Source: Bradyrhizobium sp. CCBAU 53340 (lineage in GTDB: Bacteria; Pseudomonadota; Alphaproteobacteria; Rhizobiales; Xanthobacteraceae). Taken from it: 64,000 bases of DNA. The stretch is taken from NCBI RefSeq assembly GCF_015291645.1, contig NZ_CP030055.1, forward strand, positions 7,400,501 to 7,464,500, written 5' to 3'. The translations under genes and the position numbers were made by a program. This document shows positions 1 to 10,031 of this stretch, piece by piece. Every line of letters starts with the position of its first letter. Position 1 is the first letter of the stretch. Under the pieces are notes generated by a model that worked only from the letters and a program-made list of their open reading frames with translations, searched no databases and was not told the DNA's origin.

Positions 1-191
1 AAGATCGCCGGGCCGTCGCCGGAATCCATGAAGGCATAGTCGAGACCGCAGCGGTCACAGGACGGCGCGAGCGTCAGGAAGCCCGCATAGAGCTTGCCCT
101 GACCGCAGCGCGGACATTTGCAGGCGAGCCCACGCAGCGCGCTTTGCAGCACGGTGGGCTGGGCTTCAGGAGTACCGGCGGTTTCGTTCAT
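1..191 (-). CDS. DUF983 family protein, truncated by window edge
   Basis: The visible 63 codons start at ATG 191 and run off the left edge of the window. The N-terminal part holds two zinc-ribbon-like pairs, CKCPRCGQG (about residues 24-32) and CDRC (about 45-48), followed by the start of a hydrophobic region. This pattern is that of DUF983, a small membrane protein usually found just after cytochrome oxidase subunit III in rhizobia and usually followed by surf1, which would lie outside this window. A strong terminator-like hairpin at 243-268 separates it from ctaE, so it may be expressed at a lower level than the oxidase genes. Its molecular role is unknown. Confidence 0.85.
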   Translation of the reverse strand, partial: MNETAGTPEAQPTVLQSALRGLACKCPRCGQGKLYAGFLTLAPSCDRCGLDYAFMDSGDGPAI

Positions 192-242
192 GACGCGCAA
201 GCCTATCACAGTTTCGGCCGGGACTCGGGTCACCGGAAAGAG

Positions 243-268
243 AAAGGGCGGCCCTGCGGCCGCCCTTT
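243..268 (-). terminator. Intrinsic terminator/attenuator after ctaE
   Basis: A perfect 11-bp stem (AAAGGGCGGCC / GGCCGCCCTTT) with a 4-nt loop is followed on the minus strand by CTCTTTCC. It lies between the ctaE stop and the DUF983 start, so it should end or reduce transcription within the oxidase cluster. Confidence 0.75.
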
Positions 269-287
269 CCGATGGATCGGTCGCGGC

Positions 288-1184
288 TCAGTGCGCGCCG
301 TGGGCCATGGTCTCGGCGCCGTGTCCCCAGACATAGATGCACAGGAACAGGAACAGCCAGACCACGTCGACGAAGTGCCAGTACCAGGCCGCGAACTCGA
401 AGCCGAGATGCTGGGTCGGCGTGAAGTGGCCGGCATAGGCGCGGAACAGGCAGACGAGCAGGAACACGGTACCGACCAGCACGTGGAAGCCGTGGAAGCC
501 GGTCGCCATGAAGAAGGTCGCGCCATAGATGTTGCCTGCGAAGGAGAAGGCGGCGTGGCTGTACTCGTAGGCCTGCACGCAGGTGAAGGTCGCGCCCAGG
601 AGGACGGTGAGGATCAGACCATACTTCAGACCCTGGCGATCGTTCTCCAGGAGGGCATGGTGCGCCCACGTCACCGTGGTGCCCGAGGTGAGCAGGATCA
701 GCGTGTTCAGCAGCGGCAGGTGCCAGGGATCGAAGGTCTCGATGCCATGGGGCGGCCAGGTGCCGGGCACGCTGCACGCACCGGCCTGGGTGCCGAGGCC
801 GCAGCCGAACACCGCATCGCGGGTGGCATGGACAGCGTCGGCCGGAAACAGCGCGGAGTTGAAATAGGCCCAGAACCAGGCAACGAAGAACATCACCTCG
901 GAGGCGATGAACAGGATCATGCCGTAGCGGTGATGCAACTGCACGACGCGGGTGTGGTCGCCCTTGTACTGGGCTTCCTTGATCACGTCGCCCCACCAAC
1001 TCGCCATCGTGTAGAGCACGCCGACGGTGCCGATGCCGAACACGATCGGTGCGGCCGAGAACATGTGGTGCATCCAGGAGATCGCGCCGACCGCCATGAT
1101 GAAGGCCGAGACGGAGCCGACCGCCGGCCACGGAGAGGGATCGACCAGATGGTAGTCGTGATGCTTGCCTTGCGCGGTAGCCAT
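288..1184 (-). CDS. ctaE: Cytochrome c oxidase subunit III
   Basis: This is a 298-residue polytopic membrane protein of the aa3-type heme-copper oxidase, with the usual seven membrane segments. The conserved segment HHRYGMILFIASEVMFF carries the family's buried glutamate, and a His/Trp-rich C-terminus (WYWHFVDVVWL) is present. Subunit III supports proton uptake and the stability of subunit I. The ATG at 1184 is preferred because GAGGAG lies about 10 nt upstream; an in-frame TTG at 1202 would add six residues and overlap that site. It follows ctaG by 65 bp in the same operon. Confidence 0.97.
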   Translation of the reverse strand: MATAQGKHHDYHLVDPSPWPAVGSVSAFIMAVGAISWMHHMFSAAPIVFGIGTVGVLYTMASWWGDVIKEAQYKGDHTRVVQLHHRYGMILFIASEVMFFVAWFWAYFNSALFPADAVHATRDAVFGCGLGTQAGACSVPGTWPPHGIETFDPWHLPLLNTLILLTSGTTVTWAHHALLENDRQGLKYGLILTVLLGATFTCVQAYEYSHAAFSFAGNIYGATFFMATGFHGFHVLVGTVFLLVCLFRAYAGHFTPTQHLGFEFAAWYWHFVDVVWLFLFLCIYVWGHGAETMAHGAH

Positions 1185-1249
1185 TGCGGTCTGTCTCCTC
1201 AATCCCGTGCCTATCGGGCACTTATCCCCTTAGTCCAACCTCCGAAGCG

Positions 1250-1903
1250 TCAACCCGGTGGCTGGAGATTTCCCTTGCGCTTGTCGTCGTCGCCGGATGC
1301 GAGCGGCTTCACCACCGGATCCTTCACCGGATAGAAGGTGTAGGACAGCGTGATGGTACCGAGCCCGTCATTGTCGTGGTCGTCGGCGATCGACGGGTCG
1401 ACATAGAACACCACGGGCATCTCGCGCTTCTCGCCGGGCGCCATGGTCTGCTCGCTGAAGCAGAAGCAGTTGATCTTCTCGAAATAGGATCCGACCGTCA
1501 GCGGCGCGACGTTGTAGGCAGCCTGCCCCGAGGTGGTACGCGCGGACTGGTTGGTCACGGTGTAATAGATCGTGGTGACCTGGCCGATATTGACCTCGAC
1601 CTCGGTCTGCTCGGGCTCGAACTTCCAGGGCAGGCCCGGCGCGACGTTGGAATCGAAGCGGACCGCGATCTTGCGTGCGATCGGGCCGGTCGCCGGCGCC
1701 GACGTCGCGACCTGCGTCGTGCCATTGAAGCCGGTGGCACGGCAGAACCAGTTGTAGAACGGCACCGCGGCGTAGGACGCGCCGACCATCAGCGCGACCA
1801 CGCCGCCGCAGATCGAGGCGACCAGCACATCGCGGCCGAGCCCCTTCTTGGCCGTTCGGCTCTGATCCTGCGCTATGGTCGGCTTCTGATCCATCTCTGT
1901 CAC
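1250..1903 (-). CDS. ctaG: Cytochrome c oxidase assembly protein CtaG (Cox11)
   Basis: This 217-residue copper chaperone inserts CuB into oxidase subunit I. It has a short cytoplasmic N-terminus, one membrane segment around residues 28-48, and a periplasmic beta domain with the Cox11 copper motif CFCFSEQ. The family's conserved CRATGFNGT segment is also present. The GTG start at 1903 overlaps the stop of coxF by 4 nt (GTGA), which suggests translational coupling; an ATG three codons later (1894) is the alternative. The length is normal for the family. Confidence 0.96.
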   Translation of the reverse strand: MTEMDQKPTIAQDQSRTAKKGLGRDVLVASICGGVVALMVGASYAAVPFYNWFCRATGFNGTTQVATSAPATGPIARKIAVRFDSNVAPGLPWKFEPEQTEVEVNIGQVTTIYYTVTNQSARTTSGQAAYNVAPLTVGSYFEKINCFCFSEQTMAPGEKREMPVVFYVDPSIADDHDNDGLGTITLSYTFYPVKDPVVKPLASGDDDKRKGNLQPPG

Positions 1904-2076
1904 ATCGGGCGAACGAGGACCGCCGGTCCCTTGACCATGGTGACGGCGAAGAACAGGACGACGAGCACGCCGAGCGCCAAAGCAATGGCAATGGAGCGCT
2001 GGCGACGGCTCTTCTTCTGCGCCTCGGTGAGGACGATTCCATCTGGCTCGGGTTTGTCAGCCATCGCCGTGATCAT
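1900..2076 (-). CDS. coxF: CoxF-like small membrane protein of the oxidase operon
   Basis: This 58-residue protein has a charged, lysine/arginine-rich N-terminus (KKSRRQRS) and a single hydrophobic helix (about residues 29-48). It sits between ctaB and ctaG, the position of the small CoxF protein in rhizobial aa3 operons. It overlaps ctaB upstream by 4 nt (ATGA, 2073-2076) and ctaG downstream by 4 nt (GTGA, 1900-1903). A second ATG at 2064 would give 54 residues, but the first has the better AGGGGGCGC ribosome site and the overlap. The biochemical function is not known; a role in assembly is inferred from position only. Confidence 0.8.
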   Translation of the reverse strand: MITAMADKPEPDGIVLTEAQKKSRRQRSIAIALALGVLVVLFFAVTMVKGPAVLVRPM

Positions 2077-3017
2077 GCGCCCCCTACCATCGGAGCTAGC
2101 GCCCGGACCACGACCTCGGCCAGCAGGGTCGCGAACAGCGCGAACAGATACAGGATCGAGAAGGCAAACAGCTTGCGGGTCGCACGCAGCGACTGGCTGC
2201 GCTCGCGGCGCATGTAGACGTTGATGGCGAGCACCAGCATGCCGGCACCGAGCACCAGCGAGGTGACGCCATAGATTGCATCGAAATAGCCGAGCGCCCA
2301 GGGCGCCGCGGCGACCGCGATCAGCACGATGGTGTAGAGCAGGATCTGGAGACGGGTCGCATCGGGACCGGCGACGTTGGGCAGCATCGGAATGCCGGCA
2401 CGCGCATAATCGTCGGAGCGGAACAGCGCCAGCGCCCAGAAGTGCGGCGGCGTCCAGAAGAAGATGATGGCGAACAGCAGCAGCGGCTCGACGTCGACCC
2501 TGCCGGTCACGGCAGCCCACGCCACCACCGGCGGCAGCGCGCCGGCGGCACCGCCGATCACGATGTTCTGCGCGGTCCAGCGCTTCAGGCCGATCGTGTA
2601 GATCACGACGTAGAAGAAGATGGTGAAGGCGAGCAGAGCGCCCGCGATCCAGTTGACCAGGATGCCGAGCGTCATCACCGCGAAGAAGGCGAGCGTCATG
2701 CCGAACGCCATCGCCTCGGGCCGGGTGATGCGGCCGCGCGGGATCGGGCGGTTCGCCGTACGCGACATCTTGGCGTCGATGTCGCCCTCGAGCGCCATGT
2801 TGAGCGCGCCGGAAGCGCCGGCACCGACGGCGATGCAAAGCAGCGAGGTGATCGCCAGCACCCAGTGGAAGTGTCCTGGCGCCATCGCCATCCCGACCAG
2901 CGCGGTGAAGATCACGAGCGACATCACCCGCGGCTTGAGCAGCGCGAGGTAGTCACCAACCTCCGCTTCGGAGATGCGGGGATTGATGTCGATGGCGTTC
3001 TGATCGAGGACGGACAC
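2073..3017 (-). CDS. ctaB: Heme O synthase (protoheme IX farnesyltransferase)
   Basis: This 314-residue UbiA-type prenyltransferase adds a farnesyl group to heme b to make heme O, the precursor of heme A in the oxidase. The first aspartate-rich motif lies in the segment [12 protein letters not shown] followed by [12 protein letters not shown], and the chain has about nine membrane helices. The start is GTG at 3017, with AGG about 7 nt upstream. It lies between ctaD and coxF, and a 10-bp hairpin occupies the ctaD-ctaB gap. Confidence 0.96.
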   Translation of the reverse strand: MSVLDQNAIDINPRISEAEVGDYLALLKPRVMSLVIFTALVGMAMAPGHFHWVLAITSLLCIAVGAGASGALNMALEGDIDAKMSRTANRPIPRGRITRPEAMAFGMTLAFFAVMTLGILVNWIAGALLAFTIFFYVVIYTIGLKRWTAQNIVIGGAAGALPPVVAWAAVTGRVDVEPLLLFAIIFFWTPPHFWALALFRSDDYARAGIPMLPNVAGPDATRLQILLYTIVLIAVAAAPWALGYFDAIYGVTSLVLGAGMLVLAINVYMRRERSQSLRATRKLFAFSILYLFALFATLLAEVVVRALAPMVGGA

Positions 3018-3043
3018 TTAAACCTGCTCGTTTCGTTCTAGAG

Positions 3044-3070
3044 CCGCGGCGCCCGTCGCAGGCGCCGCGG
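3044..3070 (-). other. GC-rich hairpin between ctaD and ctaB
   Basis: A perfect 10-bp inverted repeat (CCGCGGCGCC / GGCGCCGCGG) with a 7-nt loop lies in the 65-bp gap after ctaD. There is no U-tract on the minus strand, so it looks more like an mRNA 3'-end stabiliser or partial terminator than a full stop. Confidence 0.5.
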
Positions 3071-3082
3071 GAGTTTTGTCGC

Positions 3083-4780
<1,698 letters not shown>

Positions 4781-4791
4781 TCACCCGACGC

Positions 4792-5631
4792 TTACTGCGT
4801 CGGGCCGGCCGCGGAGGCGAAAGTGCTGGTGCCACCGCTCGCATATTTCTTCTTCGCCGATTCAACCCAGGAGGCGAACTCCTGATCGCTCACCACGCGG
4901 ATCGCGATCGGCATGAAGGCATGGTCCTTGCCGCAAAGCTCGGAGCACTGGCCATAGAACATGCCGGTCTTGGTGGCCTTGAACCAGGTCTCGTTCAGCC
5001 GGCCCGGAATGGCGTCGATCTTGACGCCGAACGCCGGCAGGGCGAAGGCGTGGATAACGTCGGCGCCGGTGACCTGAACGCGAATCACCTTGTTGACCGG
5101 TACCACCATCTCATTGTCGACGCCGAGCAGGCGGGGCTGCTTGTCCTGGGCCAACAGCGAGTCGAACTCGAACTTGCCGTTGTCAGGGTAGGCGTAGGAC
5201 CAGTACCACTGCTTGCCCGTCGCCTTCACCGTGAGATCCGCCTTCGGCACGTCGAGCTCGAGGAACAAGAGGCGGAACGACGGCACCGCGATGCCGACCA
5301 GGATCAGCACCGGCACCAGGGTCCACACCACCTCGATCAGCGTGTTGTGGGTGGTCCGCGACGGCACCGGATTGGCCTTCGCGTTGAATTTCATCACCAC
5401 GATCACCAGCAACGCCAGCACGAACAGCGTGATCAGGATGATCAGCACGGACAGGAAGTTGTGGAACCAGACGATGTTGTCCATCACCGGGGAGCCAGAA
5501 CCCTGCAGGTGCCATTCCCACGGCTCAGGCTGCCCAAGCTCGGCAAATGCCGCACCGCCCGTCGCCAGCGTCAGACCCGCCACGGCCAATCCCAGCAAGT
5601 GCCGGCCCACCTGGCCCATCGACATCTTCAT
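4792..5631 (-). CDS. ctaC: Cytochrome c oxidase subunit II
   Basis: This 279-residue protein is the first gene of the oxidase operon. It has an N-terminal signal sequence, two membrane helices (about residues 45-75 and 90-115), and a periplasmic cupredoxin domain. The CuA site is visible as a histidine in DVIHAF and the cluster CSELCGKDHAFM. It accepts electrons from cytochrome c and passes them to heme a. There is no fused cytochrome c domain, so it is a standard aa3-type subunit II. The start is ATG 5631; a second ATG lies two codons downstream. Confidence 0.97.
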   Translation of the reverse strand: MKMSMGQVGRHLLGLAVAGLTLATGGAAFAELGQPEPWEWHLQGSGSPVMDNIVWFHNFLSVLIILITLFVLALLVIVVMKFNAKANPVPSRTTHNTLIEVVWTLVPVLILVGIAVPSFRLLFLELDVPKADLTVKATGKQWYWSYAYPDNGKFEFDSLLAQDKQPRLLGVDNEMVVPVNKVIRVQVTGADVIHAFALPAFGVKIDAIPGRLNETWFKATKTGMFYGQCSELCGKDHAFMPIAIRVVSDQEFASWVESAKKKYASGGTSTFASAAGPTQ

Positions 5632-6077
5632 GCCGTTCGCGCTCCCCTAACGAAATCACCCCAAGTGCATTCCCCTATTTTGGGGAACGCTTATTCGATC
5701 CGCCCGTCTGACAAACCGCCGCGCAAGAATACCTCTAGGAGGAATTGGGGCCAGATCGCTAGAACGCCGAAATCAAGCCTCTCAAACCATAATTCTTGAT
5801 CTATCGCAATGCAGTCTTGAGCCCTGTCTGTCAGCCATCACCGGCAAGATATTTCCCAGTAACATCAGACAAAAATACCGTTTCCCGGGATGCCGCAGCT
5901 TGACAGCCGGACTACCCGTTGTAGGCACTGCCACAGGGCCGCGCAGGAACCTGATTCGTGGCGATAATGACGGCCAGGGCGGCGCGGAATTTGCTTGTGA
6001 ATTGCCTTCAAGACGCCGTCATTCCCGTATCAGTCCACCAGCGCGAGCGACCCAAGCGAGCAGAGGGACCGACCCCG
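5632..6077. other. Divergent intergenic region ctaC / ialB-like gene
   Basis: This 446-bp stretch has no convincing gene. It should carry the promoter of the oxidase operon (minus) and that of the IalB-like gene (plus). The one motif I can support is a FixK/FNR-type box at 5796-5809. I could not assign -35/-10 elements with confidence. Confidence 0.6.
5796..5809. promoter_or_regulatory. Candidate FixK2/FNR-type binding site
   Basis: TTGA-TCTATC-GCAA fits the rhizobial FixK2 consensus TTG(A/C)-N6-(T/G)CAA exactly. The centre is about 171 bp upstream of the ctaC start and about 275 bp upstream of the IalB-like start. Binding is inferred from the match only. Confidence 0.4.
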
Positions 6078-6623
6078 ATGGGGCTTTCGAGATGCATGGC
6101 AAGATCGGCTCTATGGCCGGCTAACGGCCCCAAGGCGCTGATCGGCCTCCTGGCTGTCGTCCTTTTCCTTGCCCTCCCCAGCCTCGCCCATGCGCAGGGC
6201 GCGGTGCGCTCCGTTCATGGCGACTGGCAGATCCGTTGCGACACCCCGCCGGGCGCCCAGGCCGAGCAATGCGCCCTGATCCAGAGCGTGGTGGCGGAAG
6301 ACCGCTCCAACGCCGGCCTCACCGTGATCGTGCTCAAGACCGCCGACCAGAAGAGCCGCCTGATGCGCGTGGTCGCCCCGCTCGGCGTGCTCCTGCCATC
6401 CGGCCTCGGGCTGAAGCTCGACAATCAGGACGTCGGCCGGGCCGGCTTCGTCCGCTGCCTGCCCAATGGCTGTGTCGCGGAGGTCGTCATGGACGATAAG
6501 CTGCTCGGCCAGCTGCGCAGCGCCAAGACCGCGACCTTCATCATCTTCGAGACGCCCGAGGAAGGCATCGGCTTCCCGCTCAGCCTGAACGGGCTCGGCG
6601 AGGGCTATGACAAGCTGCCGTAG
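6078..6623 (+). CDS. Invasion-associated locus B (IalB) family secreted protein
   Basis: This 181-residue protein has a signal peptide (hydrophobic run ending in AHAQ) and an IalB-type domain of about 140 residues. The VHGDWQIRCDTPPG opening and the paired cysteines in CALIQ and FVRCLPNGCVAEVV are characteristic. IalB proteins are periplasmic or envelope proteins first linked to erythrocyte invasion in Bartonella; their role in soil bacteria is unknown. The ATG at 6078 has AGAGGGA about 10 nt upstream; ATG 6096 is the alternative. Longer in-frame starts at 5958 have no ribosome site. Confidence 0.85.
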   Translation: MGLSRCMARSALWPANGPKALIGLLAVVLFLALPSLAHAQGAVRSVHGDWQIRCDTPPGAQAEQCALIQSVVAEDRSNAGLTVIVLKTADQKSRLMRVVAPLGVLLPSGLGLKLDNQDVGRAGFVRCLPNGCVAEVVMDDKLLGQLRSAKTATFIIFETPEEGIGFPLSLNGLGEGYDKLP

Positions 6624-6651
6624 GACGGCATCCGGTCGCGCGTTCTCGATC

Positions 6652-6781
6652 CCGTCATCCTGAGGTGCGAGTGCGGGCGCATTGCGCTGCCGTGCGAGCC
6701 TCGAAGGATGAACGGCCGAGCTGTCAGCCGGGCCGTCGCAGTTCGAGGGCCGCTGAAGGAGCGGCCACCTCAGGGTGACGG
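6652..6781. repeat. Interspersed palindromic repeat, CCGTCATCCTGAGG family
   Basis: The ends CCGTCATCCTGAGGTG and CACCTCAGGGTGACGG are inverted repeats matching at 15 of 16 positions. The element fills most of the gap between the IalB-like gene and tldD and is typical of the short mobile repeats of Bradyrhizobium. Confidence 0.7.
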
Positions 6782-6918
6782 TGATCGATTCATGCTCGCG
6801 GCAACGTGTTCGACGAATATCTCTGTCGCACCTGTCGTTTCCGTAATGTGACGGCCCCCTCGCGGAACCGATCCGAAACCATTATCTTGCCTCACATTCC
6901 TCCGAGAACGGATGCCAG

Positions 6919-8346
6919 ATGACCAACCCTGCCACGACCTCCCTGCTCGACCGCGCCAATCTCGACCGCGACCAGGTTCGCAACGAGGTCGCGCGCGGGC
7001 TTGCCGGTGCCGACGACGGCGAACTCTTCCTGGAGTACAGCCAGACCGAAGCGCTGATGTTCGATAATGGGCGGCTCAAGCAGGCGACCTATGACACCTC
7101 CCAGGGATTCGGCCTGCGCGCGGTCAAGGACGATGCGGTCGGCTATGCGCATTCCTCCGACGTGTCGCTGCCGGCGCTGATTCGCGCCGCCGACGCGGTC
7201 GCGGCCGTGCGCGGCGGCTATTCCGGCAGCTTTGCAGCCCCGCCGCCGCACACCAATGTGCGGCTCTATGGCGATGAGAATCCGCTGGATGCGCCGGGCT
7301 TCGAGACGAAAGTAAAACTGCTCGCCGAGATCGACGCTTATTTGCGCGACAAGGATCCGCGGGTGCGGCAGGTCAGCGTCAGCCTGGGCGCTACCTGGCA
7401 GGTGGTCGAGATCCTGCGCCCCGATGGCGAGAGCTATCGCGACATCCGCCCGCTGGTGCGCGTCAACATCTCCGTCGTCGCCGGCCAGGGTGATCGCCAG
7501 GAGAGCGGCAGCAAGGGCTATGGCGGCCGCGCCGGCTATGCCGAATTCATCGAGACCAGGTCCTGGCGCGACGCCGCTGACGGCGCGCTGCGCGAGGCGC
7601 TGGTCAATCTGGAATCGATTCCCGCCCCCGCCGGCGAGATGGACGTCGTGCTCGGCGCCGGCTGGCCCGGCGTGATGCTGCATGAAGCCGTCGGCCACGG
7701 CCTCGAAGGCGACTTCAACCGCAAGAAGACCTCGGCGTTTGCTGGGCTGATGGGTCAGCAGGTCGCGGCCAAGGGTGTCACCGTGGTTGACGACGGCACC
7801 ATCGCCTCTCGCCGCGGCTCGCTGTCGATCGACGACGAGGGCACGCCGACCAACCGCACCGTGCTGATCGAGGACGGCATCCTGGTCGGCTACATGCAGG
7901 ACCGTCAGAACGCGCGTCTGATGAACATGAAGCCGACCGGCAACGGCCGGCGCCAGGGCTATGCCCATGTGCCGATGCCGCGCATGACCAACACCTACAT
8001 GCTCGCGGGCGACCGTGACCCGGCCGAGATTCTCGCGTCGGTGAAGAACGGTGTGTTCGCCGCGAATTTCGGCGGCGGCCAGGTCGACATCACCTCGGGC
8101 AAATACGTGTTCCAGTGCACCGAGGCCTACAAGATCGAGAACGGCAAACTGGGCGCGCCGCTGAAGGGCGCCATGCTGATCGGCAACGGGCCGACCGACC
8201 TGCATCGCATCCGCATGATCGGCAACGATCTAGCGCTCGATACCGGCATCGGCACCTGCGGCAAGAACGGTCAGGGCGTGCCTGTCGGCGTCGGCCAGCC
8301 GTCGCTTTTGATGGAACGCATTACGGTGGGTGGAACGGGCGCATGA
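6919..8346 (+). CDS. tldD: Metalloprotease TldD
   Basis: This 475-residue protein belongs to the TldD/PmbA family. TldD forms a heterodimeric zinc protease with TldE/PmbA that cleaves unfolded peptides and matures or degrades small peptides such as microcins and CcdA. The catalytic HExxxH motif is visible in MLHEAVGHGLEGD (about residues 253-265), and the C-terminal beta-barrel region ends in a conserved glycine-rich stretch. The start is ATG 6919 with only a weak ribosome site. The stop overlaps the lepB start by 4 nt (ATGA), so the two are probably translated together. The TldE/PmbA partner is not in the window. Confidence 0.97.
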   Translation: MTNPATTSLLDRANLDRDQVRNEVARGLAGADDGELFLEYSQTEALMFDNGRLKQATYDTSQGFGLRAVKDDAVGYAHSSDVSLPALIRAADAVAAVRGGYSGSFAAPPPHTNVRLYGDENPLDAPGFETKVKLLAEIDAYLRDKDPRVRQVSVSLGATWQVVEILRPDGESYRDIRPLVRVNISVVAGQGDRQESGSKGYGGRAGYAEFIETRSWRDAADGALREALVNLESIPAPAGEMDVVLGAGWPGVMLHEAVGHGLEGDFNRKKTSAFAGLMGQQVAAKGVTVVDDGTIASRRGSLSIDDEGTPTNRTVLIEDGILVGYMQDRQNARLMNMKPTGNGRRQGYAHVPMPRMTNTYMLAGDRDPAEILASVKNGVFAANFGGGQVDITSGKYVFQCTEAYKIENGKLGAPLKGAMLIGNGPTDLHRIRMIGNDLALDTGIGTCGKNGQGVPVGVGQPSLLMERITVGGTGA

Positions 8347-9119
8347 GCGTTGAGAAAGTGACTGTCAGCACCAAACGCAAGAGCAGCGGCTTTGCCGGCC
8401 AGCTGATGCAGCTCGCCGGCATCGTCGCCGCCGTCTTCATCGCCAAGGGCGCGCTGGCTGAACCGTTCTACGTGCCGTCGGGCTCGATGGAGCCGACGCT
8501 GCTGATTGGCGATGCGCTGCTCGCCTCGAAATTCCCCTATGGCTATGGCACCTCGTCGCTGCCGATCCAGATCAACCTGCCGGAAACCGGCCGCGTCTTC
8601 GCCGAGACGCCGAAGCAAGGCGACGTCGTCGTGTTCCGCTGGCCCGGCGACCGCTCGCAGGCCTGGGTCAAGCGCGTCGTCGGCCTGCCTGGCGACCGTA
8701 TCCAGATGCGACAGGGCCAGCTCTTCATCAACGACCGCCCCGCCGAATTAAAGCCTGACGGCGTTGGTGCCGCCGAGGACGACAATGGCGGCAGCGAGCC
8801 CGCCTATCGTTACGTCGAGACGCTGCCGAATGGCGTCTCGCATCTCATCTTCAAGATGCGCGACAACGGCCCGCTCGACAACACGCCGGAAGTGACGGTG
8901 CCACCAGGCCATCTCTTCGTGCTTGGCGACAACAGGGACAACTCGGCCGACAGCCGCGTGCCGCTGCGCTCCGGCGGCGTTGGCCTCTTGCCGGTCGACA
9001 ATCTGGTCGGCCGTGCCGATGCCGTGCTCGGCTCCTGGGATCTCGGCATGCGCGGCCAGCCGGTCTGGACCTGGCTCTCCGGCTTCCGCCTCGCCCGGTT
9101 CTTCACCGCCGTGCATTGA
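8343..9119 (+). CDS. lepB: Signal peptidase I
   Basis: This 258-residue type I signal peptidase is anchored by one N-terminal membrane helix (about residues 18-35). The catalytic serine lies in VPSGSMEPTLL and the lysine in WVKRVVGLPGDR. Box D/E is seen in GHLFVLGDNRDNSADSR. It removes signal peptides from exported proteins on the outer face of the inner membrane. The start overlaps the tldD stop by 4 nt. Confidence 0.97.
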   Translation: MSVEKVTVSTKRKSSGFAGQLMQLAGIVAAVFIAKGALAEPFYVPSGSMEPTLLIGDALLASKFPYGYGTSSLPIQINLPETGRVFAETPKQGDVVVFRWPGDRSQAWVKRVVGLPGDRIQMRQGQLFINDRPAELKPDGVGAAEDDNGGSEPAYRYVETLPNGVSHLIFKMRDNGPLDNTPEVTVPPGHLFVLGDNRDNSADSRVPLRSGGVGLLPVDNLVGRADAVLGSWDLGMRGQPVWTWLSGFRLARFFTAVH

Positions 9120-9126
9120 CAACCGT

Positions 9127-9299
9127 CCTCATGGTGAGGAGGCGCGAAGCGCCGTCTCGAACCATGAGGCCCCGACCTCACATGCGACCATCCTTCGAGA
9201 CGCCCCGCTTCGCGGGCAAGGCCAAGCGCACGATCGTGGAGCCGCTGCTGCGGCGGCGTTGGTGCGCGCTGTCCTCGAAGGCGGCGCGAGCGGACCATG
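9127..9299. repeat. Interspersed repeat element
   Basis: The gap after lepB opens with CTCATGGTGAGGAGGCGCGAAG and a short palindrome ending in CGAACCATGAGG. A second half carries CCATCCTTCGAGACG and later GCGGACCATGATGCG. The layout matches composite Bradyrhizobium intergenic repeats; no gene is supported here. Confidence 0.6.
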
Positions 9300-9327
9300 A
9301 TGCGCGCGCAAATGCGTGACGGTCGCC

Positions 9328-9894
9328 ATGGATGAGGCCCGCTTCCTCGCCCTGGCGCTGAAGAACCCGGTCAACGTCGCAATCGTCGATGAGCTGCACG
9401 GCCTTGCGCTGCCGGATGCGTGGCTGGTCTCCGGATGCCTGGTGCAAACGGTCTGGAATGGGCTCACCGGCCGCGCCATCGATCACGGCATCGCTGATTA
9501 CGACATATTCTACTTCGACCCTGATACCTCCTGGGACGCGGAGGACACGGTGATCCGCAAGCTGCAAGCGCGGCTCGATCATCTCGGCGTCAAGATCGAG
9601 GCGCGCAATCAGGCTCGCGTGCATCTGTGGTATCCGGCCAAGCACGCCCTGCCCTATCCGCCGCTGTCGTGCTCGACTGACGGGATCGATCGTTTCCTCA
9701 CGCAGAATACGCAGGTGGGCGTGAGGCGCACGGACCACGGCTTCGAGGTCTATGCACCGCACGGGTTTGGCGACGTCGCGAGCCTGATTGTTCGGCCCAA
9801 TCCCGGCCCGAATTTTTCCGCGGCAAATTACGCGGCGAAAGTGGCGCGATGGAAGACGCTATGGCCGCAGCTCACGGTGATTGCCGCAGAGTGA
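9328..9894 (+). CDS. Nucleotidyltransferase family protein (DUF925/NTP_transf_6 type)
   Basis: This 188-residue protein begins with a short helical segment and then WLVSGCLVQTVWNGLTG. The segment after it, GIADYDIFYFD, contains the D-x-D pair typical of nucleotidyltransferase-fold proteins of COG3575. The substrate is unknown. The ATG at 9328 is preferred to an in-frame GTG at 9316. It stands alone between two interspersed repeats. Confidence 0.85.
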   Translation: MDEARFLALALKNPVNVAIVDELHGLALPDAWLVSGCLVQTVWNGLTGRAIDHGIADYDIFYFDPDTSWDAEDTVIRKLQARLDHLGVKIEARNQARVHLWYPAKHALPYPPLSCSTDGIDRFLTQNTQVGVRRTDHGFEVYAPHGFGDVASLIVRPNPGPNFSAANYAAKVARWKTLWPQLTVIAAE

Positions 9895-9900
9895 GATCTT

Positions 9901-10021
9901 GTAGGGTGGGCAAAGCGACTTGTCCGCCGTAGCTCGCAGAGCGAAGGCGGAAGCGTGCCCACCACCTGTCGCAATGGTTGAAGATCGTGGGCACGGCGCT
10001 TCGCGCCTTTGCCCACCCTAC
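9901..10021. repeat. Interspersed repeat, GTAGGGTGGGCAAAG family, copy 1
   Basis: The ends GTAGGGTGGGCAAAG and CTTTGCCCACCCTAC are perfect inverted repeats of each other. The same ends recur at 27627-27713 and 31206-31293. Confidence 0.85.
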
Positions 10022-10031
10022 GGCACCTTGC

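Noticed and set aside
5900..6124. A 74-codon frame ahead of the IalB-like gene
   Set aside because: No ribosome site, no family pattern, and it overlaps the better-supported IalB-like start.
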